Assembly (NCBI GenBank): GCA_017535785.1
Contig: JAFXTN010000037.1
Coordinates: 124,001-188,000 of the forward strand
DNA length: 64,000 nucleotides
Direction: 5' to 3'
Source of the DNA: Butyrivibrio sp.
GTDB lineage: Bacteria; Bacillota; Clostridia; Lachnospirales; Lachnospiraceae
The notes under the pieces are model-generated. The model did no database searches. It worked only from the letters and a program-made list of their open reading frames with translations, and had not been told where the DNA came from. This document shows, piece after piece, positions 42,490 through 51,225 of the stretch (the stretch's first letter is position 1; each line of letters starts with the position of its first letter). The translations under genes were made by a program, and so were the position numbers.

Positions 42490-44573
42490 TACTTAATTTT
42501 TTTTCAAACAGATACAAAAGGATAGGCTTACTTATGGGGTTGCTGACAGCCGGCGCAGCAACCCTTTTTTATTGTGAGCAAAAAGATGATGAGCCTATTC
42601 TTTGTATAAACGAGGTATGCGGCTATAATTTCTCGATAGCTTCTGATGAAGAAGGTAATTATTCTGACTATATAGAGATCTGCAATCTGTCCGATGAGGA
42701 TATCTACACGGATTATTATCTTTCCGATTCCAAGAAGGACCTTAAAAAGATAAAACTGGAGACGCCGATCGCACCGAGGGAGCACAGAGTTATCTGGCTC
42801 TCGGGGGATGAGGCTCCTTTTAATATTGATAAAAACGGAGAGACCGTTTATCTGAGTACCGAGGGCGGCCGAGTAGTTGACGCTGTAGCTGTGCCGCTTC
42901 TTCCTTACAATGTCTCTTTTTCCAGAGAAAAAGATGGTACGGGGGATTTTGAGACCTTGACCGGAACACCCGGAGAGACTAATGATGAAGCTCTTTTTGT
43001 TGAGACCGAGCATATCAATGAACCTGAGTTTTCAATTGATGACGGCTTTTACGAAGAAGGGACGAAGCTAAAGCTTTCCGCCGGATTGTTTGACAATGTC
43101 TACTATACAGATGACGGAAGTGAGCCTACTGAGAATTCAAAAAAATATAGGGCGCCGATAACATTGTCTGATGCGAGCAGTAAGGACAACATCTACGCCA
43201 ATGAGATCATGTATCCGATCTATGAGGCACCGAATTATAAGATAGACAAAGCGAATGTGATCAAGGCGATCGCGGTCAATAAGATAACGGGCAAGAAGAG
43301 TAGTGTTGTCAGTCATGTTTATTTTGTGGGCTTTGAGAACAAGCCACATTACAAGGATGTTGAGATAATGTCGCTTGTAACCGATCCGGGCAATCTCTTT
43401 GATCACGACAGAGGTATATATACGCTCGGTAAAAAATATGATGAATACAAGAAGCTTGGCGGATTTGAGAATCTGCCGGATGACGAGATCCCACCAAGCT
43501 TTGTGGATGAGAACGGGGAAGAAGTCCATCGTTTGGAATATACCAATTCATCATATATGGGAAGAGAGTGGGAAAGACCCGCGACCATGACGATGTTTGA
43601 TAAGGATAGGAAGATATCGGATAAAAAAGATATCGGAATAAGAATCGCGGGTGAATCTACAAGATTTGTTTTCCAGAAATCACTCAATCTTTTTGTGAGA
43701 GATGTTTATTCAGACGAAGGCTCTTTTTCCTGTGGATTCTATGATGGTGAAAAGAAAATGAGACTCCGCAAAGGTGATGGAAGAATAGTATTCCAGGAGG
43801 CTTTCTTGCATTCCGTTCTCGATAATGTCGGAATAGCCAATAACGCTTCTCGTCCGTGCGTGCTGTTTTTGAACGGTGAATACTGGGGCATTTATACGCT
43901 TCGCGAGCAGTATGACGAGGAATATTTTGCGAATCATATGGGAATCACTCCCGAGGATCTTTATGTGGTCAAGAACAATGTCGCTGAGTTTGGCGGTGAG
44001 ATCGCAGAGGGTGATCATCACAGATCCATAGAGGAGCTTGTTTACTATGATCTTACCGACCCTAAGCAATATAGTCTTGTGGAATCTTCTATTAATATAG
44101 ATAACATGATCGACTATTTCTGTGCGTTGCTGTTTTTTAACGATGAGGATATAGATCCCGATCACAACCAGCTTCTTTATAAGGAGAAAGGCGGGAAGTG
44201 GAACTGGGCTGCATATGATCTTGATGTAACATGTTCGGATCCAACGTTTGACACGATCTCATATTACAGAGATAAGGGAGAGAATATGTTTCTTCCCGGA
44301 TGTATGTATGAGAGAGAAGGTTTTAAAGAGCAGTTCAAAGAAGAGATGAACAGGCTTTTGGAGAATGAACTTTCATATGATAATCTGCATGAGCAGCTTA
44401 TGGAATATGATCATATATATAGGAAGCAAAACATCGAAACGATCAGAAGGTTTGAAAATCCTGATTACAGCGAAGCAGATTATGAAAAAGATCTTTCTGA
44501 GCTGGACGATTTTTTGAAAGAGAGAGGAGCATATATTTCAGAGTATTTAGAGGAAGATTTTGTACTGTATTGA
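42486..44573 (+). CDS. CotH-family protein with lamin-tail and chitobiase-C-like domains
   Basis: This 695-residue extracytoplasmic protein has an N-terminal membrane helix and the same order as the protein at 18352: lamin-tail domain (about 35-135; INEVCGYNFS, YIEICNLSDEDIYTDYYLSD), CHB_HEX_C-like domain (about 180-285; VYYTDDGSEPTE, KANVIKAIAV) and CotH kinase domain (about 290-690). Kinase motifs are RIAGESTRFVFQKSLNLF, CVLFLNGEYWGIYTLREQYDEEYF and WNWAAYDLDVTC with the metal-binding DxD. It starts inside the hpf stop codon (ATGA), so its translation is coupled to hpf. Confidence 0.85.
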   Translation: MILNFFSNRYKRIGLLMGLLTAGAATLFYCEQKDDEPILCINEVCGYNFSIASDEEGNYSDYIEICNLSDEDIYTDYYLSDSKKDLKKIKLETPIAPREHRVIWLSGDEAPFNIDKNGETVYLSTEGGRVVDAVAVPLLPYNVSFSREKDGTGDFETLTGTPGETNDEALFVETEHINEPEFSIDDGFYEEGTKLKLSAGLFDNVYYTDDGSEPTENSKKYRAPITLSDASSKDNIYANEIMYPIYEAPNYKIDKANVIKAIAVNKITGKKSSVVSHVYFVGFENKPHYKDVEIMSLVTDPGNLFDHDRGIYTLGKKYDEYKKLGGFENLPDDEIPPSFVDENGEEVHRLEYTNSSYMGREWERPATMTMFDKDRKISDKKDIGIRIAGESTRFVFQKSLNLFVRDVYSDEGSFSCGFYDGEKKMRLRKGDGRIVFQEAFLHSVLDNVGIANNASRPCVLFLNGEYWGIYTLREQYDEEYFANHMGITPEDLYVVKNNVAEFGGEIAEGDHHRSIEELVYYDLTDPKQYSLVESSINIDNMIDYFCALLFFNDEDIDPDHNQLLYKEKGGKWNWAAYDLDVTCSDPTFDTISYYRDKGENMFLPGCMYEREGFKEQFKEEMNRLLENELSYDNLHEQLMEYDHIYRKQNIETIRRFENPDYSEADYEKDLSELDDFLKERGAYISEYLEEDFVLY

Positions 44574-44619
44574 TAAATTTCACAACATGATGTGGCAAGG
44601 GAAGAGCCCTTTATTTTCC

Positions 44620-44648
44620 TTGCATTTGAATGTTTGGTATGCTAAAAT
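44620..44648 (+). promoter_or_regulatory. Promoter of the butyrate operon
   Basis: TTGCAT (44620-44625), a 17-bp spacer and TAAAAT (44643-44648) with an extended TG (TGC-TAAAAT) form a strong promoter. The ~97-nt leader contains GATAAA-AA-TTTATC and GGGCG-ATAAA-CGCCC (44718-44732) stems just before the CGGAGG ribosome site of thl. Confidence 0.75.
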
Positions 44649-44751
44649 AAATCTGTTCTGATAAAAATTTATCAATCAGATCAAAAATAAAAATGAATAA
44701 GAAAATACAATTGAGAAGGGCGATAAACGCCCGCAAACGGAGGTATAAGTT

Positions 44752-45942
44752 ATGGCACAGAAGGTAGTATTAGCAGGCGCATGCAGAACCGCCATCGGTA
44801 AGATGGGCGGAGCACTCAGTGGCACTCCTGCAGCTGAACTTGGTTCAATCGTTATCAAGGAGGCACTTAATCGTGCAGGTGTTAAACCTGAGCAGGTTGA
44901 TGAAGTACTTATGGGTTGCGTTATCCAGGCCGGACTTGGACAGAACGTAGCAAGACAGGCTTCAATCAAGGCAGGTCTTCCTATAGAGACCCCTGCAGTT
45001 ACACTTAATGTAGTATGCGGCTCAGGCCTTAACTGTGTTAACATGGCAGCTGACCTTATCAAGGCCGGCGAGGCTGATATAGTTGTAGCAGGCGGAATGG
45101 AGAACATGTCAATGGCTCCTTACGCACTTCCTAACGCACGTTTCGGATATCGTATGAACAACGGAACTGTTGTTGATACAATGGTAAACGATGCTCTTAC
45201 AGATGCATTCAATCACTATCACATGATGATCACAGCAGAGAATATCTGCGACAGATGGAACCTCACAAGAGAAGAGCTTGACGCATTCTCAGCTAACTCT
45301 CAGCAGAAGTGCGAGAAGGCTATGGCAGACGGCAAGTTCAATGATGAGATCGTTCCCGTTCCCGTAAAGGTTAAAAAAGAAATCGTAGACTTCAAGGTTG
45401 ATGAGGGCCCTCGTGCCGGCACAACAGCTGAGTCTCTTTCAAAGCTTAAATGCTGCTCAGGTAAGGAAGGCGGACTTGTAACAGCAGGTAACGCTTCAGG
45501 TATCAACGACGGTGCAGCTGCAATCGTTGTTATGAGCGAAGAGAAGGCTAAAGAACTTGGAATCAAGCCTATGGCTACATGGGTAGGCGGCGCACTTGCT
45601 GGTGTTGAGCCTGAGGTTATGGGTATCGGCCCTGTTGCTGCTACAAACAAGGTTCTTAAGAAGACAGGTCTTTCACTTGACAATATCGATCTTATCGAGG
45701 CTAACGAAGCTTTCGCAGCTCAGTCTGTTGCTGTAGCTAAGGATCTTGGCTTTGATATGAGCAAGGTTAATGTTAACGGTGGCGCTATCGCACTCGGACA
45801 TCCCGTTGGAGCATCAGGATGCCGTATTCTTGTTACTCTTCTTCACGAGATGGGCAGAAGAGCAGATGCTAAGAAGGGTCTTGCTACTCTTTGCATCGGT
45901 GGCGGAATGGGATGCGCTACAATCGTTGAGAAATATGAGTGA
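44752..45942 (+). CDS. thl: Acetyl-CoA acetyltransferase (thiolase)
   Basis: This 396-residue enzyme condenses two acetyl-CoA to acetoacetyl-CoA, the entry to butyrate formation. The acyl-carrying Cys is at residue 89 ([12 protein letters not shown]), the catalytic His is in [10 protein letters not shown], and the second catalytic Cys is near 381 (LCIGGGMG). It is the first gene of thl-crt-hbd-bcd-etfB-etfA. Codon use is strongly biased, as expected for a highly expressed catabolic gene. CGGAGG precedes the ATG. A second, closely related thiolase gene lies at 53822. Confidence 0.96.
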   Translation: MAQKVVLAGACRTAIGKMGGALSGTPAAELGSIVIKEALNRAGVKPEQVDEVLMGCVIQAGLGQNVARQASIKAGLPIETPAVTLNVVCGSGLNCVNMAADLIKAGEADIVVAGGMENMSMAPYALPNARFGYRMNNGTVVDTMVNDALTDAFNHYHMMITAENICDRWNLTREELDAFSANSQQKCEKAMADGKFNDEIVPVPVKVKKEIVDFKVDEGPRAGTTAESLSKLKCCSGKEGGLVTAGNASGINDGAAAIVVMSEEKAKELGIKPMATWVGGALAGVEPEVMGIGPVAATNKVLKKTGLSLDNIDLIEANEAFAAQSVAVAKDLGFDMSKVNVNGGAIALGHPVGASGCRILVTLLHEMGRRADAKKGLATLCIGGGMGCATIVEKYE

Positions 45943-46094
45943 TAAAGGGATTCAAACTGAAGCAGTCTGCAGCGCTTGCGCTGAACAGGCTGCTTTAGCT
46001 TGAAGACCGAACAGACATGAGGAAGTAGCACGATAGTGCGGATTCCGAATGTCTGTAGCATGACGAGAGCGGAGCGAAGTCATGCGTATATCAC
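45939..46094 (+). repeat. Three-hairpin intercistronic structure (thl/crt)
   Basis: The thl/crt gap is almost entirely structured. GTGATA (45939-45944, containing the thl stop) pairs with TATCAC (46089-46094) and encloses three hairpins. A: AAGCAG/CTGCTT (45960-45965/45990-45995) with an inner AGCG-CTTG-CGCT. B: ACAGACAT/ATGTCTGT (46011-46018/46049-46056) with inner GGAA/TTCC and GCAC/GTGC. C: GCATGAC/GTCATGC (46058-46064/46079-46085) around GAGAGCGGAGCGAA. It resembles the other intercistronic elements in setting and in the GAGAGCGGA motif, but differs in sequence. Confidence 0.75.
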
Positions 46095-46127
46095 TATTTA
46101 TGTAAACATTATAAAGGAGAAGAAAAC

Positions 46128-46922
46128 ATGAGTTTTGTAAATTGCGAAGTTAAAGACAAAATCGCTGTTATCACCATCAATCGTCCTGAAGCGCTCAATG
46201 CGCTTAACTCACAGGTTCTTGATGATCTTGGCGCTGCTTTCGACAGCATCGATGTTAATGTTGTAAGAGCAGTTGTACTTACAGGCGCAGGAGAGAAGTC
46301 ATTTGTTGCCGGCGCTGATATCGGAGAGATGAGCACACTTTCTAAGGCTGAGGGTGAGGCATTCGGTAAGAAGGGTAACGATGTTTTCCGTAAGATCGAG
46401 CAGTTCCCTATTCCCGTTATTGCAGCCATCAATGGTTTTGCACTTGGCGGCGGATGCGAGATCTCAATGAGCTGCGATATCCGTATCTGCTCAGAGAACG
46501 CAATGTTCGGTCAGCCTGAGGTTGGTCTTGGAATCACACCCGGATTTGGCGGAACACAGAGACTTGCACGTCTTATCGGTGCAGGAATGGCTAAGCAGCT
46601 TATCTACACAGCACGTAACATCAAGGCTGACGAGGCTTACAGAATCGGTCTTGTAAATGCTGTATATCCGCAGGAAGAGCTCCTTACAGCTGCTGAGAAG
46701 ATGGCATCACAGATCGCTGCAAACGCACCTATAGCTGTACGCGCTTGCAAGAAAGCTATCAACGACGGTCTTCAGACAGACATCGATTCTGCACTCGTGA
46801 TCGAGGAGAAGCTCTTCGGTTCATGCTTCGAGTCAGAGGATCAGAGAGAGGGAATGGCTAACTTCCTCAGAAAGAAAGACGATCCCAAGAAGGTTAAGGT
46901 CGTAGACTTCAAGAACGCATAA
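46128..46922 (+). CDS. crt: 3-hydroxybutyryl-CoA dehydratase (crotonase)
   Basis: This 264-residue enoyl-CoA hydratase dehydrates 3-hydroxybutyryl-CoA to crotonyl-CoA. The oxyanion-hole segments are visible (SFVAGADIGEM near 60 and NGFALGGGCEISMSCDI near 103). The catalytic Glu region is GQPEVGLGITPGFGGTQRL near 128-146. AAAGGAG precedes the ATG. It follows thl after 185 nt of structured non-coding sequence, an unusually large gap inside this operon, and precedes hbd by 55 nt. Confidence 0.95.
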   Translation: MSFVNCEVKDKIAVITINRPEALNALNSQVLDDLGAAFDSIDVNVVRAVVLTGAGEKSFVAGADIGEMSTLSKAEGEAFGKKGNDVFRKIEQFPIPVIAAINGFALGGGCEISMSCDIRICSENAMFGQPEVGLGITPGFGGTQRLARLIGAGMAKQLIYTARNIKADEAYRIGLVNAVYPQEELLTAAEKMASQIAANAPIAVRACKKAINDGLQTDIDSALVIEEKLFGSCFESEDQREGMANFLRKKDDPKKVKVVDFKNA

Positions 46923-46977
46923 ATACGCGAAACAATCACATTAACATAGACAATGATAATTTAAGGAGGATTTTAAA

Positions 46978-47850
46978 ATGAAGGTAGCTGTTATTGGCGC
47001 AGGTACAATGGGCTCAGGAATTGCTCAGACATTTGCTCAGGCTGATAGCGTAGAGAAGGTTTATCTTTGCGACATCAAGACTGAGTTTGCAGAAGGTGGA
47101 TTTGCTAAGATCAAGAAGGGTCTTGATAAGCAGGTTGCTAAGGGAAAGAAGACTCAGGAAGAGGCTGATAAGATCACAGGTAAGATTCAGACAGGTCTTA
47201 ACGACATCTGTGCTGATGCAGATCTTGTTGTAGAGGCTGCTCTTGAGGTTATGGATATTAAGAAGAACCTTTTCAAGGAGCTTCAGGATAACATCGTTAA
47301 GAACCCTGATTGCATTTTCGCATCAAACACATCATCACTTTCAATCACAGAGATCGGTTCAGGACTTTCAAAGCCCATCATCGGAATGCACTTCTTCAAT
47401 CCCGCTCCTGTTATGAAGCTTATCGAGGTTATCCAGGGTGCTAACACACCTGACGATATGGTTGAGAAGATCAACAAGATCTCTGTTGACCTTGGCAAGA
47501 CACCTGTACAGGTTAACGAGGCAGCAGGTTTCGTTGTTAACAGAATTCTCGTTCCTATGATCAACGAAGGTATCTTCGTATATTCAGAGGGAGTTGCTGA
47601 TATCCAGGGTATCGACACAGCTATGAAGCTTGGATGTAACCATCCTATGGGACCCCTTGAGCTCGGTGACTACATCGGACTTGATATCGTTCTTGCAATC
47701 ATGGATGTTCTCTATGCAGAGACAGGTGATTCCAAGTATCGTGCTTGCCCTCTTCTTCGTAAGATGGTTCGCGGTAAGAAGCTCGGTGTTAAGACAGGAA
47801 TCGGATTCTACAACTACGCAGACGGAAATAAGGTGCCTACTGATAAATAA
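46978..47850 (+). CDS. hbd: 3-hydroxybutyryl-CoA dehydrogenase
   Basis: This 290-residue enzyme reduces acetoacetyl-CoA to 3-hydroxybutyryl-CoA with NAD(P)H. The dinucleotide motif [14 protein letters not shown] is at residue 7, followed by [24 protein letters not shown] and the catalytic-His segment [17 protein letters not shown] are near 115-140. The C-terminal dimer domain has [22 protein letters not shown] precedes the ATG. The 182-nt gap to bcd begins with a copy of the stem-loop repeat 3 nt after the stop. Confidence 0.96.
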   Translation: MKVAVIGAGTMGSGIAQTFAQADSVEKVYLCDIKTEFAEGGFAKIKKGLDKQVAKGKKTQEEADKITGKIQTGLNDICADADLVVEAALEVMDIKKNLFKELQDNIVKNPDCIFASNTSSLSITEIGSGLSKPIIGMHFFNPAPVMKLIEVIQGANTPDDMVEKINKISVDLGKTPVQVNEAAGFVVNRILVPMINEGIFVYSEGVADIQGIDTAMKLGCNHPMGPLELGDYIGLDIVLAIMDVLYAETGDSKYRACPLLRKMVRGKKLGVKTGIGFYNYADGNKVPTDK

Positions 47851-47853
47851 TAA

Positions 47854-47884
47854 TCACTTGCTGAGGTCTTTTCGAAGCTAGTGA
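47854..47884 (+). repeat. Intercistronic stem-loop repeat, copy 3 (hbd/bcd)
   Basis: TCACTTGCT (47854-47862) pairs with AGCTAGTGA (47876-47884) around GAGGTCTTTTCGA, with the same single T-T mismatch as the copies at 8377, 9219, 60038 and 60142. It starts 3 nt after the hbd stop codon. The stem base pairs differ from the other copies but remain paired. Confidence 0.85.
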
Positions 47885-47913
47885 GTATTATTGTTCTGGC
47901 GAGTGCGTTAGCA

Positions 47914-47997
47914 CGAGAGCAGAACCTCTGCTTTCTTAGCTCGAAAGCAGAACCTTTGCTTTCTTAACGCGAGAGCGGAACTTCCGCTTTATCAGCT
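47914..47997 (+). repeat. Three tandem 28-nt mini-hairpin units (hbd/bcd)
   Basis: Units at 47914-47941, 47942-47969 and 47970-47997 each begin CGAGAGC or CGAAAGC and fold on themselves: AGCAGA/TCTGCT, AAGCA/TGCTT and AGCGGA/TCCGCT. Changes between units are paired (A-T to G-C), so each keeps its stem. A related unit, CGAGAGCGGAAGTTCC, lies at 60091-60106 in the tRNA-cluster element. The array ends about 12 nt before the bcd ribosome site. Confidence 0.85.
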
Positions 47998-48032
47998 AAC
48001 AAATATATATATTTAAATTGGAGGAAATAATA

Positions 48033-49193
48033 ATGGATTTTCAGCTTGATCAGCAACATGAAATGGCGAGAGCTCTTTTCAAAGAATTTGCAGAAAAAGA
48101 AGTTAAGCCACATGCAATAGACGTTGATGAGACAGAGGAATTCCCTATCGAGACTGTAAAGAAAATGCAGAAGTACGGTTTCATGGGTATTCCGATTCCC
48201 AAGGAGTACGGCGGACAGGGATGTGACCCTCTTACATACGCTATGTGTGTAGAGGAGCTTGCTAAGGTATGCGGAACAACCGCAGTTATCGTTTCAGCTC
48301 ACACATCACTTTGCTGCGATCCTATCATGACATATGGTACAGAAGAGCAGAAGCAGAAGTACCTTGTTCCCCTTGCAAAGGGTGAGAAACTTGGTGCTTT
48401 CGGTCTTACAGAGCCCATGGCAGGAACAGATGCTCAGGGTGTTCAGACTAAGGCTGTTCTTACAGAAGATGGTAAAGAGTGGATCCTTAACGGTTCTAAG
48501 TGCTTTATCACAAACGGTGAGGTTGCTGATGTTTACATCATCATCGCTTACACAGATATCGTAGAAGATAAGAAGGGAAGAAAGCAGAAGAAGTTCTCAG
48601 CATTCATCGTTGAGAAGGGAACTCCCGGATTCACATTCGGAACAAAGGAGAACAAGATGGGTATCCGTGGTTCTTCTACATACGAGCTTATCTTCCAGGA
48701 TTGCCATATCCCTGCTGAGAACATTCTCGGTGCAAGAGGAAAGGGCTTCAATATCGCTATGCACACTCTTGATGGTGGACGTATCGGTATCGCTGCTCAG
48801 GCTCTTGGTATCGCTGAGGGCGCTCTCGACAGAACAGTTGAGTACGTAAAAGAGAGAAAGCAGTTCGGCAGAGCAATCGGCGCTTTCCAGAACACACAGT
48901 TCCAGCTTGCTAACATGGCTACACAGTGTGAGGCAGCTAGACTCCTTGTATATCAGGCAGCTGATGCTAAGAAGAATCAGGCTTACTACGGCGTAGAGGC
49001 TGCAAAGGCTAAGTTGTTTGCAGCAGAAGTTGCAATGGATGTTACTACCAAGGCTGTACAGCTTCACGGTGGTTACGGTTACATCAGAGAGTACGAAGTT
49101 GAGCGTATGATGCGTGACGCTAAGATCACAGAGATCTATGAGGGAACATCAGAAGTTCAGAGAATGGTTATCTCAGGAGCACTTTTAAAGTAA
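48033..49193 (+). CDS. bcd: Butyryl-CoA dehydrogenase
   Basis: This 386-residue acyl-CoA dehydrogenase reduces crotonyl-CoA to butyryl-CoA with the EtfAB complex, coupled in this pathway to ferredoxin reduction by electron bifurcation. FAD-binding segments are [14 protein letters not shown] near 127 and [19 protein letters not shown] near 340. The catalytic Glu lies in [12 protein letters not shown] near 367. The start is ATG 48033 with TTGGAGGA upstream; an in-frame ATA/ATG extension to 48018 covers that site. It follows the tandem hairpin array directly. Confidence 0.96.
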   Translation: MDFQLDQQHEMARALFKEFAEKEVKPHAIDVDETEEFPIETVKKMQKYGFMGIPIPKEYGGQGCDPLTYAMCVEELAKVCGTTAVIVSAHTSLCCDPIMTYGTEEQKQKYLVPLAKGEKLGAFGLTEPMAGTDAQGVQTKAVLTEDGKEWILNGSKCFITNGEVADVYIIIAYTDIVEDKKGRKQKKFSAFIVEKGTPGFTFGTKENKMGIRGSSTYELIFQDCHIPAENILGARGKGFNIAMHTLDGGRIGIAAQALGIAEGALDRTVEYVKERKQFGRAIGAFQNTQFQLANMATQCEAARLLVYQAADAKKNQAYYGVEAAKAKLFAAEVAMDVTTKAVQLHGGYGYIREYEVERMMRDAKITEIYEGTSEVQRMVISGALLK

Positions 49194-49234
49194 TTTAAGT
49201 AATCACTTTGATATAAATATAAGGAGAATACAAA

Positions 49235-50026
49235 ATGAAAATTGTTGTTTGCATTAAGCAGGTTCCCGATACAAAGGGCGGCGTTAAATTCAAACCCGAT
49301 GGAACATTAGATAGAGGTGCTATGCTTGCAATCATGAATCCTGATGACAAAGCAGGACTTGAGGCAGCCCTCAGATTAAAAGATCAGTATGGCGCAGAGG
49401 TTACAGTTCTTACAATGGGACTTCCCAAGGCTGACGCTGTACTTAGAGAAGCATTTGCAATGGGTGCTGACAAGGCAATCCTTGTAACAGACAGAGTACT
49501 TGGTGGTGCTGACACATGGGCAACATCTTCAACAATCGCAGGTGCTATCAGAAACCTCGAGTATGATCTCATCATCACAGGCCGTCAGGCTATCGATGGA
49601 GATACAGCTCAGGTTGGACCTCAGATTTCTGAGCATCTTAACCTTCCTGTTATCTCATACGCAGAGGAGATCAAAGTTGACGAGAAGGCTAAGACTGTTG
49701 AAGTTAAGAGACAGTTTGAAGACAGATATCACATCGTTAAGGCTAAGATGCCTTGCCTTGTAACAGCTCTTTCAGAACTCAACGAGCCCAGATATATGAC
49801 TCCCGGCGGAATTTTCGATGCATTCGAGAAGGAAGTTACAGTATGGGGCAGAAATGACCTTAAGGACGTTGACGATTCAAACCTTGGTCTTAAGGGTTCA
49901 CCTACACAGATTGCTAAGGCTTCAGATAAGGTTAAGAAGGGCCAGGGCGAGAAGATCGCTCCCGACTCAGTTGATGAGGCTGTTGATTATATCGTAGGTA
50001 AACTTACAGAGAAACATGTCATTTAA
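49235..50026 (+). CDS. etfB: Electron transfer flavoprotein beta subunit
   Basis: This 263-residue subunit pairs with EtfA and butyryl-CoA dehydrogenase. It begins KIVVCIKQVPDTKGG and shows the family motif LIITGRQAIDGDTAQVGPQISEHL near residue 115. In bifurcating Etf proteins the beta subunit carries an FAD that takes electrons from NADH. AAGGAG precedes the ATG. Spacing to bcd (41 nt) and etfA (28 nt) fits a single operon. Confidence 0.95.
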   Translation: MKIVVCIKQVPDTKGGVKFKPDGTLDRGAMLAIMNPDDKAGLEAALRLKDQYGAEVTVLTMGLPKADAVLREAFAMGADKAILVTDRVLGGADTWATSSTIAGAIRNLEYDLIITGRQAIDGDTAQVGPQISEHLNLPVISYAEEIKVDEKAKTVEVKRQFEDRYHIVKAKMPCLVTALSELNEPRYMTPGGIFDAFEKEVTVWGRNDLKDVDDSNLGLKGSPTQIAKASDKVKKGQGEKIAPDSVDEAVDYIVGKLTEKHVI

Positions 50027-50054
50027 TAATTTTTGAAAAATAAGGAGAAGAGTC

Positions 50055-51104
50055 ATGTCTTTAGAAGAATATAAAGGTGTATTTATATTTGCTCAGCAGG
50101 TAGACAATGAACTTTCAAGCATTGCACTTGAGCTTCTGGGCAAAGCAAAGAATCTTGCAGAAGATCTTGATGAGAAAAAAGTAACTGCTGTATTACTTGG
50201 TAGCGATGTAAAGGGTCTTTCAGACAAGCTTGCCGAGTATGGCGCAGACAGAGTAATCGTAGTAGACGATCCTGCTCTTAAAGATTACAGAACAGAGCCT
50301 TACACACACGCTCTTGCATCTGTTATTAACGAGTTTAAGCCCGAAATCCTTCTTGTAGGAGCTACAGCCATCGGTAGAGACCTTGGCCCCAGAGTTTCTT
50401 CAAGAGTTCATACAGGACTTACAGCTGACTGTACAAGTCTTGATATCGGTGATTTCCCGCTTAATCCTACACCCGGACAGGAGCAGAAGCACAAACAGCT
50501 TCTTATGACACGTCCTGCTTTCGGTGGAAACACAATCGCAACAATTGCATGCCCTGACTTCCGTCCTCAGATGGCTACGGTTCGTCCCGGTGTTATGCAG
50601 AAGATTGATCCTATCAAGGGCGCTAAGGCTGAGGTAGTTGAGTTCAATCCCGGATTTGAAGAGAATAACTGCTATACAGAGATCCTTAAGATCGTTAAGG
50701 AAGCTTCAAGCGTAGCTGATATCCAGGGCGCTAAGATCCTTGTATCAGGTGGACGTGGAGTTGGTTCAGCAGAGAACTTCAAGCTTCTTGATGAGCTTGC
50801 AGAGGTTCTTGGTGGAACAGTATCATGCTCACGTGCAGTTGTAGATTCAGGCTGGAAGCCCAAGGATCTTCAGGTTGGACAGACAGGTAAGACAGTTCGT
50901 CCTTCTCTCTACTTTGCTATTGGTATTTCAGGTGCTATCCAGCACGTAGCAGGTATGGAAGAGTCTGACATCATCATTGCTATCAACAAGGATGAGAATG
51001 CTCCTATCTTTGATGTAGCTGACTATGGTGTAGTTGGAGATCTTAACAAGATCCTTCCTGTACTTACAAAGAAGATCAAAGAAGAAATGGCAAACAAAAA
51101 ATAA
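50055..51104 (+). CDS. etfA: Electron transfer flavoprotein alpha subunit
   Basis: This 349-residue subunit has an N-terminal ETF domain with LLVGATAIGRDLGPRVSSRVHTG near residue 97. The C-terminal FAD-binding domain starts SGGRGVGSAENFKLL near 233 and has DLQVGQTGKTVRPSLYFAIGISGAIQH and INKDENAPIFDVADYG near 310. It completes the butyryl-CoA dehydrogenase/Etf complex. AAGGAGA precedes the ATG. A strong terminator after its stop ends the butyrate operon. Confidence 0.95.
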   Translation: MSLEEYKGVFIFAQQVDNELSSIALELLGKAKNLAEDLDEKKVTAVLLGSDVKGLSDKLAEYGADRVIVVDDPALKDYRTEPYTHALASVINEFKPEILLVGATAIGRDLGPRVSSRVHTGLTADCTSLDIGDFPLNPTPGQEQKHKQLLMTRPAFGGNTIATIACPDFRPQMATVRPGVMQKIDPIKGAKAEVVEFNPGFEENNCYTEILKIVKEASSVADIQGAKILVSGGRGVGSAENFKLLDELAEVLGGTVSCSRAVVDSGWKPKDLQVGQTGKTVRPSLYFAIGISGAIQHVAGMEESDIIIAINKDENAPIFDVADYGVVGDLNKILPVLTKKIKEEMANKK

Positions 51105-51121
51105 TCACAATGCGTGATTTT

Positions 51122-51166
51122 AGGGCGTCGCGAACCCCCTGGGGGGCTTGCGGCGCTCTTTTCCTC
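51122..51166 (+). terminator. Terminator of the butyrate operon
   Basis: A G/C-rich hairpin (GCGTCGCGAACCCCC with GGGGGGCTTGCGGCGC, some G-T pairs) is followed by TCTTTTCC. The next gene lies 60 nt beyond; no riboswitch-like structure is visible in that space. Confidence 0.85.
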
Positions 51167-51225
51167 TTACTATACTCATCATGAGATTTATTATTAAACA
51201 CGAAAAGTATTTGGAGGATAAAAAT

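Noticed and set aside
44693-44767. A 24-codon basic upstream frame in the thl leader overlapping the thl start
   Set aside because: It has no Shine-Dalgarno, and its tail is just thl's ribosome site and first codons in another frame.
47914-47997. Three 28-nt repeats considered as a CRISPR array
   Set aside because: Units abut without spacers, vary in sequence with compensatory changes, and no cas genes are near.
51166-51225. Cobalamin or metal riboswitch before cbiM
   Set aside because: Only 60 nt remain after the etfA terminator and no B12-box or conserved fold is visible.
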